Shown here in pieces: positions 27,301-31,398 of a stretch of 64,000 bases of DNA. The notes under the pieces were generated by a model. That model made no database searches. It was given only the letters and a program-made list of their open reading frames with translations, and was not told the origin of the DNA. A program made the position numbers and the translations under genes. Every line of letters begins with the position of its first letter. Position 1 is the stretch's first letter. Origin of the DNA: Tritrichomonas musculus (Eukaryota > Parabasalia > Tritrichomonadida > Tritrichomonadidae); NCBI GenBank assembly GCA_039105265.1, contig JAPFFF010000008.1:124001-188000 (forward strand), written 5' to 3'.

Positions 27301-28824
27301 CAATGAATTGGTCAGATGTCTCTGTAAATCGCCTAAGAAAAGTTTAGATTTTTTCAACTTTTTCTGAGTTTCAATCAAATCTTCTTCCGTGCAAAGGTCG
27401 TCATTCAAAAATTTCTGAGCATCATTTAAACTTTTTTGTGAATTAAACAAAAGTTTTTGAGAGTCATTCAAATGTTTCTGTGAATTATTTAAATGCTTTT
27501 GCGAGTCATTTAAATGTTGTTGGGCTTGGAATAAATCATCTGTGTTTTGTGAGAGATTTATTCGTTTAAATGATTGATAAACTTGTTCTTCTTTCTTCTG
27601 TTTATCATTTAATAATGTTTGAATTTTACTTAAATGCTTTTGTAAATCTTTCAAAATGTTATGTAGTTTCTTTAACCGTTTTTGGGATTGGTTTAGGTTT
27701 TTCTCTGATTGACCAAAAAGAATCGGTGCCCCAAATAAAATTTCTTCTTCTTCTTTAAAATCATTTTCAAAAATAGGTAAAGTTTCGTTTTGTCTTATTT
27801 TGGGCTTTGTTCTTTCTTTAGATGCTTGAACTCCTCTATTATTATAAATATTATCATAAGTAGAATAACGTTTCAATGGAGTTAAACTATGATGCCGCCT
27901 TGAATTTGGTTTTCTTAAATGATAGAAATGATAATGACTTTGCCTTTTGCTGGGTCTAAGCAATTTGTGATTCATAATTTGATCATAATCGTTAGCAAAT
28001 AATTGAGCTAAAGAATCATTGTGATTAATTGGTTGACTTATGACTTTTTTGAGTTGAATAACATCAGAATTCATTGACACACTACTTTCATCAAATAATT
28101 CTTGATGTTGTACAAAGATTTGATCATTTTTTAATGGTTGGCTGGGAGTGTTGTTCTGATTGGGTAATAAAAAAGAGGAAAATTTGTTGGTTTGATTATT
28201 ATTTTGTTCAGCAGAAACTTTAGGATTAATATTTTGGCTATTATCCTTGTTTTTGATAAAATTTTCTGATGTTGATAACAGGTTAGAGCGAGTTTTTATA
28301 TTAAAATTGTGATTATTATATGATGAATCTGTTGAATTATGATGAGAAGATGATCTTTCGCGCGATTTTCTTATTTTACTAATAATTGACTCAATTTTAT
28401 CTATATATAAATCGATTTTCTTATCATTTGTGTCACTGTTTTTAATATCATCGCTTAAAAAAAGATTTTCATGGGATGGATTTCCGTTTATAATTTCTTC
28501 ATGTTTAATAATCTGTGGAATTAAATCAAAGTCATATGTATTCTCTGCATCATCACTTTTCTTAAAATGTAGCTGCGTAGATGAATGAGTTTTACTTGTT
28601 TTTATATTTGGAGATTTTTCAAAAGTTTTGTTGTAGTTCAATTTATTCAACGCAGGTTGTGATGGGTATCTTGATGATTTTTTATGTTTAAGCTGTATTT
28701 CGGTGTTTGACCTATTAATTCTAGTTAATTTGGGATTGATTTTAATTGTAAGGCGTTGCTGTTCTATTGTTGATCCTCTATTTGTTGTAAGTATTTCATA
28801 TGGAAAATCAGCATCAGATTGCAT
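376..28824 (-). CDS. Giant Ser/Glu/Lys-rich tandem-repeat protein (9,482 aa)
   Basis: A single uninterrupted frame begins at an ATG with a TCATTT initiator 10 nt upstream and ends in TAG. I recognise no catalytic domain, and the function is unknown. Order along the protein: residues 1 to about 1,870 are unique, hydrophilic and N/Q/S/E-rich, including heptad-spaced HLNDSQK units near 430-480 that suggest a coiled coil; 16-residue repeats (block A) about 1,870-3,110; a spacer module; 16-residue repeats (block B1) about 3,233-6,672; a spacer and Q/N-rich probable coil; thirty-two 31-residue repeats (block C) about 6,917-7,909; a spacer; block B2 about 8,023-8,838; a final spacer module and an acidic, serine-rich tail. 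There is no signal peptide and no membrane segment, so a cytoplasmic, scaffold-like or cytoskeletal protein is the modest guess. The 16-residue unit (type SSKIESEKELSSAANK) carries two S-x-x-E sites of casein kinase 2 type, so heavy phosphorylation is possible. Long open frames on the other strand are by-products of the repeats. Confidence 0.9.
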   Translation of the reverse strand: MQSDADFPYEILTTNRGSTIEQQRLTIKINPKLTRINRSNTEIQLKHKKSSRYPSQPALNKLNYNKTFEKSPNIKTSKTHSSTQLHFKKSDDAENTYDFDLIPQIIKHEEIINGNPSHENLFLSDDIKNSDTNDKKIDLYIDKIESIISKIRKSRERSSSHHNSTDSSYNNHNFNIKTRSNLLSTSENFIKNKDNSQNINPKVSAEQNNNQTNKFSSFLLPNQNNTPSQPLKNDQIFVQHQELFDESSVSMNSDVIQLKKVISQPINHNDSLAQLFANDYDQIMNHKLLRPSKRQSHYHFYHLRKPNSRRHHSLTPLKRYSTYDNIYNNRGVQASKERTKPKIRQNETLPIFENDFKEEEEILFGAPILFGQSEKNLNQSQKRLKKLHNILKDLQKHLSKIQTLLNDKQKKEEQVYQSFKRINLSQNTDDLFQAQQHLNDSQKHLNNSQKHLNDSQKLLFNSQKSLNDAQKFLNDDLCTEEDLIETQKKLKKSKLFLGDLQRHLTNSLKHLNGSYNHLSDLQYKEEESQNTSNNSSDDAIHHERSNNQKSKNEEDLQNNLLRMIIPLDDDELNEEVKIQRPQNSFDQLNKLFDESQKFLNESQVYLREEPDREKEWFQLPRNYNRKQNKNDFNESLNSINEPKRRSNQIQKDEIKLKEDKSTQSPALIKKAKKSPRKVNDEERAKEKGSNTETLNKQYNKSNESPKKPIQTKIVQGTQTDHIKFKSKPFKNEEREESPKKEQTDKRNPRNSKENPQGIKKASQNMKRGPKNIKESPLKKDNESQLIEGQHNKQKKTMNPQIGSHEQLPIQRDIVAKEPSNDRGSNQFTNKQASTPTKLQIDSSMRFENSLLIDNEDEQKDHNQIENNDGKRNQEDEEHNKKTIRQNEEREQNQIINLSETKKNSFEDQKDELQEVHNNDEEQNDEGIHNKDEENNNQEDKNNVEELNNEEEPNNMDEHNNEHQLIQPRNIQQSVEPITSITGKNNISQLPNELEIHEITQNINVSFNQTNQIQNQKKIYRTIQNINISHNQLNQIQNEQQIYQTTQNINQDQMIPLQNQGELLRPDDVQNKKVQPRIEIIDDEEEKQPDEKIQSNNNNTSNLDLQEEQDNMIQIEEEEMPEADQIDLPKNIEQNNINNNTTNELNEPPNIKQSYFENSPEDKNRENDAKEDSLTRQKDTADTEQNDDDLFRPLLNLTELLEREEKSVQTSDIDLSQFRKYIIERQRLKRLQKQMNQQENQEDSTNYEELLESLSKFSSLYTQNDETNESQRQLKEVQTREIDLEEEISNQKEMNIKNKPLKDHKSICETNNIEKDHQENPEKADLIDTQENKIDTQIDVSNKINEKVQTTNKEEILASLKSLKEMEYNEDSSETQSDEDNQNKIVSRNVSLRLPNLADIQKKEESSKTFRSQSEIGYKDDQNKEDEINQSCSSIKFQSSKSNRITNDQSDDADQKEDNEKVEKEKLNSNRSPKSYENKKRRLIKKVRISSSSSRNTESSGSRRSASEGSNRSNRSNRVEIIRKKQPVDDLDGDSHHTNSSGKTKRFIIKVRKSSSSSRNNSHSEKSHKLRTDSSNDESKVKPMIKKHSSSNKYKESNSNEIQKEEKLDSASHIFELSSKQTAQSSNNDDYTVSEALQIERENQHNKKSSSSSKIKNSSLSDVQINDKQNEEANSESIPKQKNETIYSQPMNDELDVNEKITNNKFNNENKIDLEKPMNASQNNENDLLSYKSLSSAANKKLSSAVHRQTSLKELSEDAKSFSSATYKENIIESEKIDSSKNKSLKFESDKSSNSERHKLSRIDPERIISSSSSKRFRIRPAKPSNIDSDNNIDSETNRSINCDSEKEIDAAISDLPKIESEKVINSMVEPERELSSVIHNSSNIESEKRLNSAANNQSMIELEGELSSSTYKQSNVEQEKELSSTVNKQFKVEQEKDQSSSLHKLSKAESEKELTPVASIQSKVEQEKEFGSEANKQSEAESEKELNLITNRQSKVESEKGLSSSASKQSKIESEKELSSASHKQTKVESEKELSSSANKQSKIESEKELSSSANRQSKIESEKELSSSANKQSKIEQEKELSSVSHKQTKVESEKELSSSANRQSKIEQEKELSSASHKQTKVESEKELSSSAYRQSKVEQEKELSSSANRQSKIESEKELSSSANKQSKIESEKELSSASHKQTKVESEKELSSSANKQSKIEQEKELSSSANRQSKIESEKELSSSANKQSKIESEKELSSASHKQTKVESEKELSSSANKQSKIEQEKELSSSANRQSKIESEKELSSSANKQSKIEQEKELSSASHKQTKVESEKELSSSANRQYKIEPEKELSSASHKQTKVESEKELSSSANRQSKIEQEKELSSSANRQSKIESEKELSSSANKQSKIESEKELSSSANRQSKIESEKELSSSANKQSKIESEKELSSSANRQSKIESEKELSSSANRQSKIESEKELSSSANKQSKIESEKELSSSANRQSKIESEKELSSSANRQSKIESEKELSSSANRQSKIESEKELSSSANRQSKIESEKELSSSANKQSKIESEKELSSSANRQSKIESEKELSSSANKQSKIESEKELSSSANRQSKIESEKELSSSANRQSKIESEKELSSSANRQSKIESEKGLSSSANKQSKIESEKELSSSANRQSKIESEKELSSSANRQSKIESEKGLSSSANKQSKIESEKELSSSANRQSKIESEKGLSSSANKQSKIESEKELSSSANRQSKIESEKGLSSSANKQSKIESEKELSSSANRQSKIESEKELSSSANKQSKIESEKELSSSANRQSKIESEKELSSSANKQSKIESEKELSSSANKQSKIESEKGLSSSANKQSKIESEKELSSASHKQIKVESEKELSSASHKQTKVESEKELSSSANRQSKIESERELSSSSHKQIKVESEKELSSASHKQTKIESEKGLSSASHKQTKVESEKGLSSASHKQTKVESEKELSSASHKQTKVESEKELSSSANRQSKIESEKELSSSTNRQSKIESEKGLSSSANKQSKIESEKELSSASHKQIKVESEKELSSASHKQTKVESEKELSSSANRQSKIESEKELSSSANKQSKIESEKELSSSALKQIIINDEIINSQPNKKNSASINIEKSLLDNLLSDDISNNERDHTSKINLEEQKSDSNHREKKAEKIELKYEDSISSYAESSYMETQSELIKQEETVDDNNNQLLNKQWWISDKSLSEIEKKAANKSSKVESEKELSSAANRSSKIESEKEVNSAANKSSKVESEKAMSSAANKSSKIELEKEVNSAANKSSKVESEKELSSVANRSSKIESEKEVNSAANKSSKVESEKAMSSAANKSSKIELEKEVNSAANKSSKVESEKELSSVANRSSKIESEKEVNSAANKSSKVESEKAMSSAANKSSKIELEKEVNSAANKSSKVESEKELSSAANRSSKIESEKEVNSAANKSSKVESEKAMSSAANKSSKIELEKVMSSAANKSSKIESEKAMSSAANKSSKIESEKGMSSAANKSSKVESEKGMSSAANKSSKIESEKELSSAANKSSKIESEKELRSAANKSSKIESEKGMSSAANKSSKIESEKGMSSAANRSSKIESEKELSSAANKSSKIESEKGMSSAANRSSKIESEKELSSAANKSSKIESEKGMSSAANKSSKIESEKGMSSAANKSSKVESEKGMSSAANKSLKIELEKELSIAANRSSKIESEKELRSAANKSSKIESEKGMSSAANRSSKIESEKGMSSAANRSSKIESEKELSSAANKSSKIESEKGMSSAANKSSKVESEKGMSSAANRSLKIESEKELSSAAIKSSKIESEKGMSSTANKSSKIESEKELSSAANKSSKIESEKGMSSAANKSSKIESEKGMSSAANKSSKVESEKGMSSAANKSLKIELEKELSSATNRSSKIESEKELSSAANRSSKIESEKELRSAANKSSKIESEKELSSAANKSSKIESEKGMSSAANRSSKVESEKGMSSAANKSLKIELEKELSSATNRSSKIESEKELSSAANRSSKIESEKELRSAANKSSKIESEKGMSSAANKSSKVESEKGMSSAANKSLKIELEKELSSATNRSSKIESEKELSSAANRSSKIESEKELRSAANKSSKIESEKELSSAANKSSKIESEKGMSSAANRSSKVESEKGMSSAANKSSKIESEKELSSAANRSSKIESEKELSSAANRSSKIESEKELRSAANKSSKIESEKELSSAAKRSSKIESEKGMSSAANKSSKVESEKGMSSAANKSSKIESEKELSSATNRSSKIESEKELSSAAIKSSKIESDKGMSSTANKSSKIESEKELSSAANKSSKIESEKGMSSAANKSSKVESEKGMSSAANKSLKIELEKELSSATNRSSKIESEKELRSAANKSSKIESEKGMSSAAIKSSKIESEKELSSATKKSSKIESEKELSSAANKSSKVESEKGMNSAANKSSKVESEKGMSSAANKSSKIESEKELSSVANKSSKIESEKGMISAANKSSKIESEKELSSAANRSSKIESEKELSSAANRSSKIESEKELSSAANRSSKIESEKGMISAANKSSKIESEKGMSSAANKPSKVESEKGMSSAANKSSKIESEKELSSTANKSSKIDSERELSSTANKSSKFESDKAMSSAANKSSKIESEKELSSTANKSSKIESERELSSTANKSSKFESDKAMSSAANKSSKIESEKELSSTANKSSKIESERELISSANKSSKFESDKAMSSAANKSSKIESEKELSSTANKSSKIESERELSSTANKSSKFESDKAMSSAANKSSKIESEKELSSTANKSSKIESEKELSSTANKSSKFESDKAMSSAANKSSKIESEKELSSTANKSSKIESERELRSTANKSSKFESDKAMSSAANKSSKIESEKELSSTANKSSKIESERELSSTANKSSKFESDKAMSSAANKSSKIESEKELSSTANKSSKIESEKELSSTANKSSKFESDKAMSSAANKSSKIESEKELSSTANKSSKIESERELRSTANKSSKFESDKAMSSAANKSSKIESEKELSSTANRSSKIESERELISSANKSSKFESDKAMSSAANKSSKIESEKELSSTANKSSKIESERELSSTANKSSKFESDKAMSSAANKSSKIESEKELSSTANRSSKIESERELISSANKSSKFESDKAMSSAANKSSKIESEKELSSTANKSSKIESERELSSTANKSSKFESDKAMSSAANKSSKIESEKELSSTANKSSKIESEKELSSTANKSSKFESDKAMSSAANKSSKIESEKELSSTANKSSKIESERELRSTANKSSKFESDKAMSSSANRSSKIESEKELSSTANKSSKIESEKELSSTANKSSKFESDKAMSSSANRSSKIESDKAMNSSANRSSKIESDKAMSSSANRSSKFESERELSSTANKSSKIESDKAMSSAANRSSKIESERELSSTANRSSKIESEKELSSAANRSSKIESEKGMSSATNKSSKIESEKELSSAAIKSSKIESEKELSSTANKSSKIESEKGMSSAANKSSKVESEKGMSSAANKSSKIESEKELSSAANKSSKIESEKELSSTANKSSKIESEKELSSATNRSSKIESEKGMSSAANKSSKIESEKELSSAAIKSSKIESEKELSSATNKSSKIESEKGMSSAANKSSKIESEKELSSATNRSSKIELEKELSSATNRSSKIESEKGMSSAANKSSKVESEKELSSAANKSSKIESEKGMSSAANKSSKVESEKELSSATNRSSKIESEKELSSAANKSSKIESEKGMSSAANKSSKVESEKELSSAANKSSKIESEKELSSAANKSSKIESEKGMSSAANKSSKVESEKELSSASNRSSKIESEKGMSSAANKSSKIESEKELSSAANRSSKIESEKGMSSAANKSSKVESEKGMSSAANKSSKIELEKELSSATNRSSKIESEKGMSSASNKSSKIESEKELSSTANKSSKIESEKGMSSAANKSSKVESEKGMSSAANKSLKIELEKELSSAAIKSSKIELEKELSSATNKSSKIESEKGMSSAANKSSKIESEKELSSAVIKSSKIESEKELSSATNKSSKIESEKELSSAANKSSKIESEKGMSSVANKSSKIESEKGMSSAANKSSKIESEKELSSATNRSSKIESEKELSSVANKSSKIESEKGMISAANKSSKVESEKGMSSAANKSSKIELEKELSSAAIKSSKIESEKGMSSATNKSSKIESEKELSSATNRSSKIESEKELSSAANKSSKIESEKGMSSAANKSSKVESEKGISSAAIKSSKIESEKGMSSATNKSSKIESEKELSSATNRSSKIESEKELSSAANKSSKIESEKELSSEANKSSKIESEKELNSAANKSSKIESEKELSSATNKSSKIELEKELSSAANKSSKVESEKELSSAANKSSKIESEKELSSEANKSSKIESEKELNSAANKSSKIESEKELSSAANKSSKIESEKAMSSAANKSSKIESEKELSSVANKSSKIESEKGMISAANKSSKVESEKELNSAVNKSSKVESEKELSSVANKSSKIESEKGMSSAANKSSKVESEKGMSSAANKSSKIESEKGMISAANKSSKIESEKELSSTANKSSKIESEKGMSSAANKSSKIESEKAMSSAANKSSKIESEKAMSSAANRSSKVESEKELSSFNMPKRKSDKAYLSNYESEELIVSRERNNNENQYLDDSASYAYSMSAEFQFESPFNIEKEYISNNRSIWMSDKSLSEMEFRATEQKSKVEEYKNLSNNENNSVKNMSTEINSKDERIETNQIDFNGSNINKSSKTSESINKTHTIEIIHSKEIETIKNEDSLRYEQLLALIQSQGNQLQNITNILNQSTTTIESNNLTQNQLNQLQIMERQQNELINNNQNISLQRSVNDSQNQIELQINDNNDNQSNASERRLNKSESSKQNESLSSASGSGVVNQSNASERRLNKSESSKQNESLSSASGSGVVNQSNASERRLNKSESSKQNESLSSASGSGVVNQNNASERRLNKSESSKQNESLSSASGSGVVNQSNASERRLNKSESSKQNESLSSASGSGVVNQSNASERRLNKSESSKQNESLSSASGSGVVNQSNASERRLNKSESSKQNESLSSASGSGVVNQSNASERRLNKSESSKQNESLSSASGSGVVNQSNASERRLNKSESSKQNESLSSASGSGVVNQSNASERRLNKSESSKQNESLSSASGSGVVNQSNASERRLNKSESSKQNESLSSASGSGVVNQSNASERRLNKSESSKQNESLSSASGSGVVNQSNASERRLNKSESSKQNESLSSASGSGVVNQSNASERRLNKSESSKQNESLSSASGSGVVNQSNASERRLNKSESSKQNESLSSASGSGVVNQSNASERRLNKSESSKQNESLSSASGSGVVNQSNASERRLNKSESSKQNESLSSASGSGVVNQSNASERRLNKSESSKQNESLSSASGSGVVNQNNASERRLNKSESSKQNESLSSASGSGVVNQNNASERRLNKSESSKQNESLSSASGSGVVNQNNASERRLNKSESSKQNESLSSASGSGVVNQNNASERRLNKSESSKQNESLSSASGSGVVNQNNASERRLNKSESSKQNESLSSASGSGVVNQSNASERRLNKSESSKQNESLSSASGSGVVNQSNASERRLNKSESSKQNESLSSASGSGVVNQSNASERRLNKSESSKQNESLSSASGSGVVNQNNASERRLNKSESSKQNESLSSASGSGVVNQSNASERRLNKSESSKQNESLSSASGSGVVNQSNASERRLNKSESSKQNESLSSASGSGVVNQNNASERRLNKSESSKQNESLSSASGSGVVNQSNASERRLNKSESSKQNESLSSASGSGVVNQSNASERRLNKSESSKQNESLSSASGSGVVNQSQYSSSENLTYDSIKTTFNNRLEDNEILVIEECVIIEEEEEEEFVSSLSGTEYETGSESKNKSRKMIRQKLLVKGRPKISGYIMQKKSGLSSEMNSSANTSSNMESNQDIRNKISESSKFDSNKSMSSTANRSSKIESEKELSSAANKSSKIESEKELSSTANKSSKIESDKAMSSAANKSSKIESEKELSSSANKSSKIESEKGMSSAANKSSKIESEKELSSTANKSSKIESERELSSTANKSSKFESDKAMSSAANKSSKIESEKELSSTANKSSKIESEKELSSTANRSSKIKSDKAMSSAANRSSKIESEKGMSSAANRSSKIESEKELSSTANKSSKIESERELSSTANKSSKFESDKAMSSAANKSSKIESEKELSSTANKSSKFESDKAMSSAANKSSKIESEKELSSTANKSSKIESERELSSTANKSSKFESDKAMSSAANKSSKIESEKELSSTANKSSKIESERELSSTANKSSKFESDKAMSSAANKSSKIESEKELSSTANKSSKFESDKAMSSAANKSSKIESEKELSSTANKSSKIESERELSSTANKSSKFESDKAMSSAANKSSKIESEKELSSTANKSSKIESERELSSTANKSSKFESDKAMSSAANKSSKIESEKELSSTANKSSKFESDKAMSSAANKSSKIESEKELSSTANKSSKIESERELSSTANRSSKIESERELISSANKSSKFESDKAMSSAANKSSKIESEKELSSTANRSSKIESERELISSANKSSKFESDKAMSSSANRSSKIESDKAMSSSANRSSKFESERELSSTANKSSKIESDKAMSSAANRSSKIESDKAMSSAANRSSKIESERELSSTANRSSKIESERELSSTANRSSKIESERELSSAANKSSKIESDKAMSSYANRSSKIESEKELSSTANKSSKIESDKAMSSDANKSSRSRNYFLIDQQRHDINEASSSYAYSMSQEFQFESASNDEKRDVNENLNKNRSIWMSDKSLSEMEYKVKNDQKDLINDEKSLRSSKYDDSSKMKPLSNENQNVLKSNDSGKHHSSISSSKESENENNYSSHEIDSGKHANNEVTSSSDESKTSQSSRSKSKSSASNKENNSDSDSIKISNQNKSSISNKSEKHSSSSKNKNVSVSDDLILSPFKEETINESQSKSAKNNENLYSSQNDPTSEKQSSSSYKLKHTESDKSAKKQSSKEEEKSYSSTSERRSSSSSSKLEKFESEKQSKESSEPKDNDKVDFQEEEDEASSLSASHEESENDIPSQSTELEENESSSSEQSSKSHEESSSQQKSESLSQTKEDNQQQDEAAKSDEGLNKEKSSKIESEQSETEKSSSSYYDYSSSQKELTSEKHSLSSSKLEKSESEKRNNDQSSEPKEKDKIEIAEEEEEESSLSASQEESLNENPSQSTELEENDESSNSEQSHEESAPEKQSDSLSKLANKENESDKPNKEDEKSLSSSKVGKSSEKEPQISSEAVESEISSEIDMEISPDIKSESSDLQISSEISSEKIESHSSSDNLSFGERPNIQRRPEPSRKEENSSQSESDDNFSIAKNLGAGNMFYSIWLK
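2098..2250 (-). other. Spacer module, C-terminal copy, in the giant protein
   Basis: This encodes a non-repeat segment with two recognisable motifs, SYAYSMSQEFQFES and then IWMSDKSLSEMEYK, separated by a short charged linker. It follows block B2. The same pair of motifs lies after block B1 (8571-8700), and a diverged version precedes B1 (19134-19265), so it behaves as a cap or spacer unit between repeat arrays. The residues W, SDKSLSE and the Y/F-rich first motif are the best conserved. Confidence 0.75.
2309..4756 (-). repeat. Block B2: about 50 copies of a 48-bp coding repeat
   Basis: Tandem 48-bp units encode 16-residue repeats of type SSKIESEKELSSTANK, with variants SSKFESDKAMSSAANK and SSKIESERELSSTANK. 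The variants alternate in groups of two or three, giving higher-order periods of 96 and 144 bp. The last unit on the low-complexity edge (near 4710-4756) is decayed. The variant set matches the middle of block B1 (about 12430-15000) more than the rest of B1. Confidence 0.95.
5098..8073 (-). repeat. Block C: 32 copies of a 93-bp coding repeat
   Basis: The landmark AACTCCAGATCC recurs from 5101 to 7984 at exact 93-bp spacing, giving 32 copies. Each encodes 31 residues: a basic part (SERRLNK), then SESSKQNESLSSAS and a GSGVV turn, joined by NQSNA or NQNNA. Copies differ by only a few bases, mostly silent (GAC/GAT, GAA/GAG, TTG/TTA) plus one Ser/Asn site. Such uniformity points to recent expansion or strong homogenisation compared with the 16-residue blocks. 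Confidence 0.97.
8571..8700 (-). other. Spacer module, middle copy, in the giant protein
   Basis: This encodes SYAYSMSAEFQFES followed by IWMSDKSLSEMEF, closely matching the C-terminal copy at 2098-2250. It lies directly after the end of block B1 in protein order and is followed by a Q/N-rich probable coiled coil that leads into block C. Confidence 0.75.
8808..19125 (-). repeat. Block B1: about 215 copies of a 48-bp coding repeat
   Basis: A 10.3 kb array of 48-bp units encodes repeats of type SSKIESEKELSSAANK, with common variants SEKGMSSAANK, VESEK and KIELEKELSSATNR. Three zones can be told apart by variants: 8808-12430 and 15000-19125 (GM type), and 12430-15000 (SDKAM/SERELSSTANK type arranged in 96- and 144-bp higher-order repeats). 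The reading frame stays open throughout, so unit length is held to exact multiples of 48. Confidence 0.96.
19134..19265 (-). other. Spacer module, diverged N-terminal copy, in the giant protein
   Basis: This encodes SSYAESSYMETQSEL and then QWWISDKSLSEIEKKAANK, a diverged version of the module found twice further along the protein. It sits between block A and block B1 and runs directly into the first 16-residue unit of B1. Confidence 0.6.
19496..23215 (-). repeat. Block A: about 77 copies of a 48-bp coding repeat
   Basis: Tandem 48-bp units encode 16-residue repeats of type KQSKIESEKELSSSAN, alternating with KQTKVESEKELSSASH. The unit is clearly related to that of B1/B2 but has KQ or RQ where those have KS or RS. 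Units between about 22850 and 23215 (the N-terminal edge) become progressively degenerate, as expected if expansion is confined to the array interior. Confidence 0.95.
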
Positions 28825-28830
28825 AAGACA

Positions 28831-28836
28831 AAATGA
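28831..28836 (-). promoter_or_regulatory. Initiator (Inr) of the giant repeat gene
   Basis: TCATTT on the minus strand matches the trichomonad TCAYW initiator consensus. The predicted +1 A at 28834 lies 10 nt upstream of the ATG, the short leader usual in these organisms. This supports the chosen start and strand. Confidence 0.6.
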
Positions 28837-29810
28837 TTCTTTTGGTTAAGGACTTGTTTTAAACTTTTTAAATGATTCAAAAATCTATTCTTTGAAATTT
28901 TGAATTACATTACATCATTTATAAAAGAGCTATTATAATAAAGAGATACAATAATAAAACAAAAAAAATATTAAAAGAAAAGGGTTCGGATTATAACGAA
29001 CAATTTCAATTTTCTCAAAAATATCAGTTCATTTGAGAGAAACAAGATAATTATTTTATCACAAAATTTTAATTCTTTGTATACAATTATTCAATAGAGA
29101 AATATTAGAATAAAAATAACAATATTTCAATTAATAAAAATTATTTTATTATTTTTATTGTGTTTTTTCTTTTGATAAATTATCTTAATATTTTTAAATA
29201 ATTTTTCTATGTTAAATTTATTGATAAACTTTAATATTGCTAAGAGAATTCGTTGTATAACAAAAATAGAACAATTTTATTAAAGAAATTCAAAAATAAA
29301 ATTAATTCCTATTTGTTATTGTTAGTGATATTTGGGAAATGGCGTATATCTTAAAAAAAACAAAATTCCGAAAAAAAACTCAATAATGCAAATATCATGA
29401 TATATTATCTACAAAATAATTTAATACTTTGTCCTTTATTCAAAATTGATAAATTAACAACGTTCTATCTTATATTGATGAAGATATTGTTAATTTTATT
29501 TTTTTAGATTTTGAAAAAAAAAGAGTTCATGAACCATTTTTGAATATAATCTAGTTTTAAATTTCAAAAGTTGTTGAAAAATTTCAAAGCATCAAAAAAT
29601 CTACATAAAAGAAGTTCGGATTAATTTCATGATAAAGATTAAAATTAATTTCTTGATTTTATGGGTCTAAAACCTATCATTTGATATAAATGTTACACAA
29701 ACCATATAATGACAAAGGAAAAAAAAAATTGTCCTGTTATAAGAAAACGACTATTTTTTGCAATTCATAGCACTTATAAGAAAACGACTATTTTTTTCTT
29801 ATAGCACTAA
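28837..29810. other. AT-rich intergenic stretch
   Basis: No gene is seen. It contains a 23-bp direct repeat (29737-29759 and 29774-29797, offset 37 bp) just before the beta-helix relic. Confidence 0.6.
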
Positions 29811-31398
29811 TGTATTGCAAGAAACTCTAATGCTTGCAATCATCGATTTAAAAATCCTATTTCTATTATTGGGTACCTTCTACAAATATATCATTGTAGA
29901 TTTTCAAAGTTCAAAGATAGCATTCCCATTTCTATTAATAGAGTTTCAAGTGAAGGAAGTATTATCATCTCAAATTGCGATTTCCATGAAAACGAAGGAA
30001 GTATTTATTTAGACCAAGTCAATTCAACAGAATTAAAAATTCTTTACTGCCAATTCGCCCATTGCATCTCTAAATCCAAAAAATGCGTAATACAATTCAA
30101 TTCAAATTCAGGAACGATAGAACGCTGCTATTTCCGTGAAAATTCATATTATGTCATGTCTCAAGCAGATATTCATTAAAGACCTTCAAGTACAGAAAAT
30201 CGATTAACTATTGATAATTGTATATTTGAACAAGCCCAAAATTCAAGTAGTTCTAACTTTTTACAGCTTGAAGACAATTCGAAAATCACTTTTACTAACA
30301 ATTTCATTAATATTTGAAAAAGCGGCTCCAAAGTTTTCAAAAAAGAAATAAAGAATCCTACTGATCGCATTTTTGAAAACAACAATATGTACCCATCTGA
30401 CAAAAATTATATTGGTACGAGTAATTTTCCAGAAGGAACTTTTGGTGATGCGCCAGACATGGAATGTCCAGACCTTCCTGAAGGCGTTATTAGTACTCCA
30501 GACAACTATTACTGTGGAAACATTGGTGATCCATCGTACACAACAATGGTCAAAGCAAATTCATTTGTTCAAATTTATTATTCATCATTTAACACGAACA
30601 AGAATGAAAATGGTAATGGTGGTGCTGTTTTTCTATCAATTCCAAACCAACCAAAAATAGATACAAGCAATTGTGTAAAAATCTATCATTCTGATTTCTT
30701 TGGTTGCTATGCAAAGAATGGATGTGCAATTTACCTCGAATCATCAGATAAAGATCGCCTATTTGATTTTTACCAATGTTCTTTAGATTACAATATTGAT
30801 CCCCGGTTAGCTTATCCTCAAGCTGGTGTCGCTGTTTATATCAAATCATCAGTATCGTGTTTTAAGTTTACAGATTGCGTGTTTAGTAAAAATGTTGCAT
30901 TAGATGGAGGAGCCATTTATTATTTGAAAAAGTTTGCATTAGATGTAACCAATTGAAATTTTTACCAAAACACACTTTATAATGCAGGAGGTGCAATATG
31001 CATATATATCAAAAATAATGACTCACCTAGACCAATTGATATTAATCGTTGCAATTTTGAAAATTGGGTGAGCGGAGATGATGATAAATCAAGAGATAAG
31101 CCTGAACTCGGGGGTGTCATCTATTCAAGATCTAAATGGAAGAGAATACTACAACCTTAACACAACTGGTACAAACAAGATCCACGGAGGTGCAATTCGA
31201 CTAATTGATTATGCACTTGATATCAAAAACTCGTTATTCACTTTATGCAAGGCGGAACAAGGCGGCGGTGGTGGAATTTATATTGTTGTAAAGATCCCAA
31301 TTGGAACAAAATTATTTAATATTGAGAAAAATGCATTTGAAAAGTGCGAAGCTAAATTCGGTCGTGCAATTTACATATATTCATACCAAGAAGATTGA
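29811..31398 (+). pseudogene. Relic of a beta-helix surface-type protein (Pmp-like)
   Basis: The main frame encodes successive short strands with the rhythm of right-handed beta-helix or polymorphic membrane proteins: SNCDFHENEGSIYL, YCQFAHC, GGAVFLSI, YHSDFFGCYAKNG, FTDCVFSKNVALDGGAIYY, NAGGAICIYI. The frame is broken by stops at 30177, 30315 and 30954. After about 31110-31160 the same kind of sequence (HGGAIRLIDY, NSLFTLCKAEQGGGGGIYI) continues in another frame to 31398. There is no signal peptide or start at the 5' end and no membrane anchor at the 3' end. It is a host gene fragment, truncated at both ends. The TGA at 30954 falls where a Cys codon is likely in a T-N-C-N-F strand motif. Confidence 0.75.
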
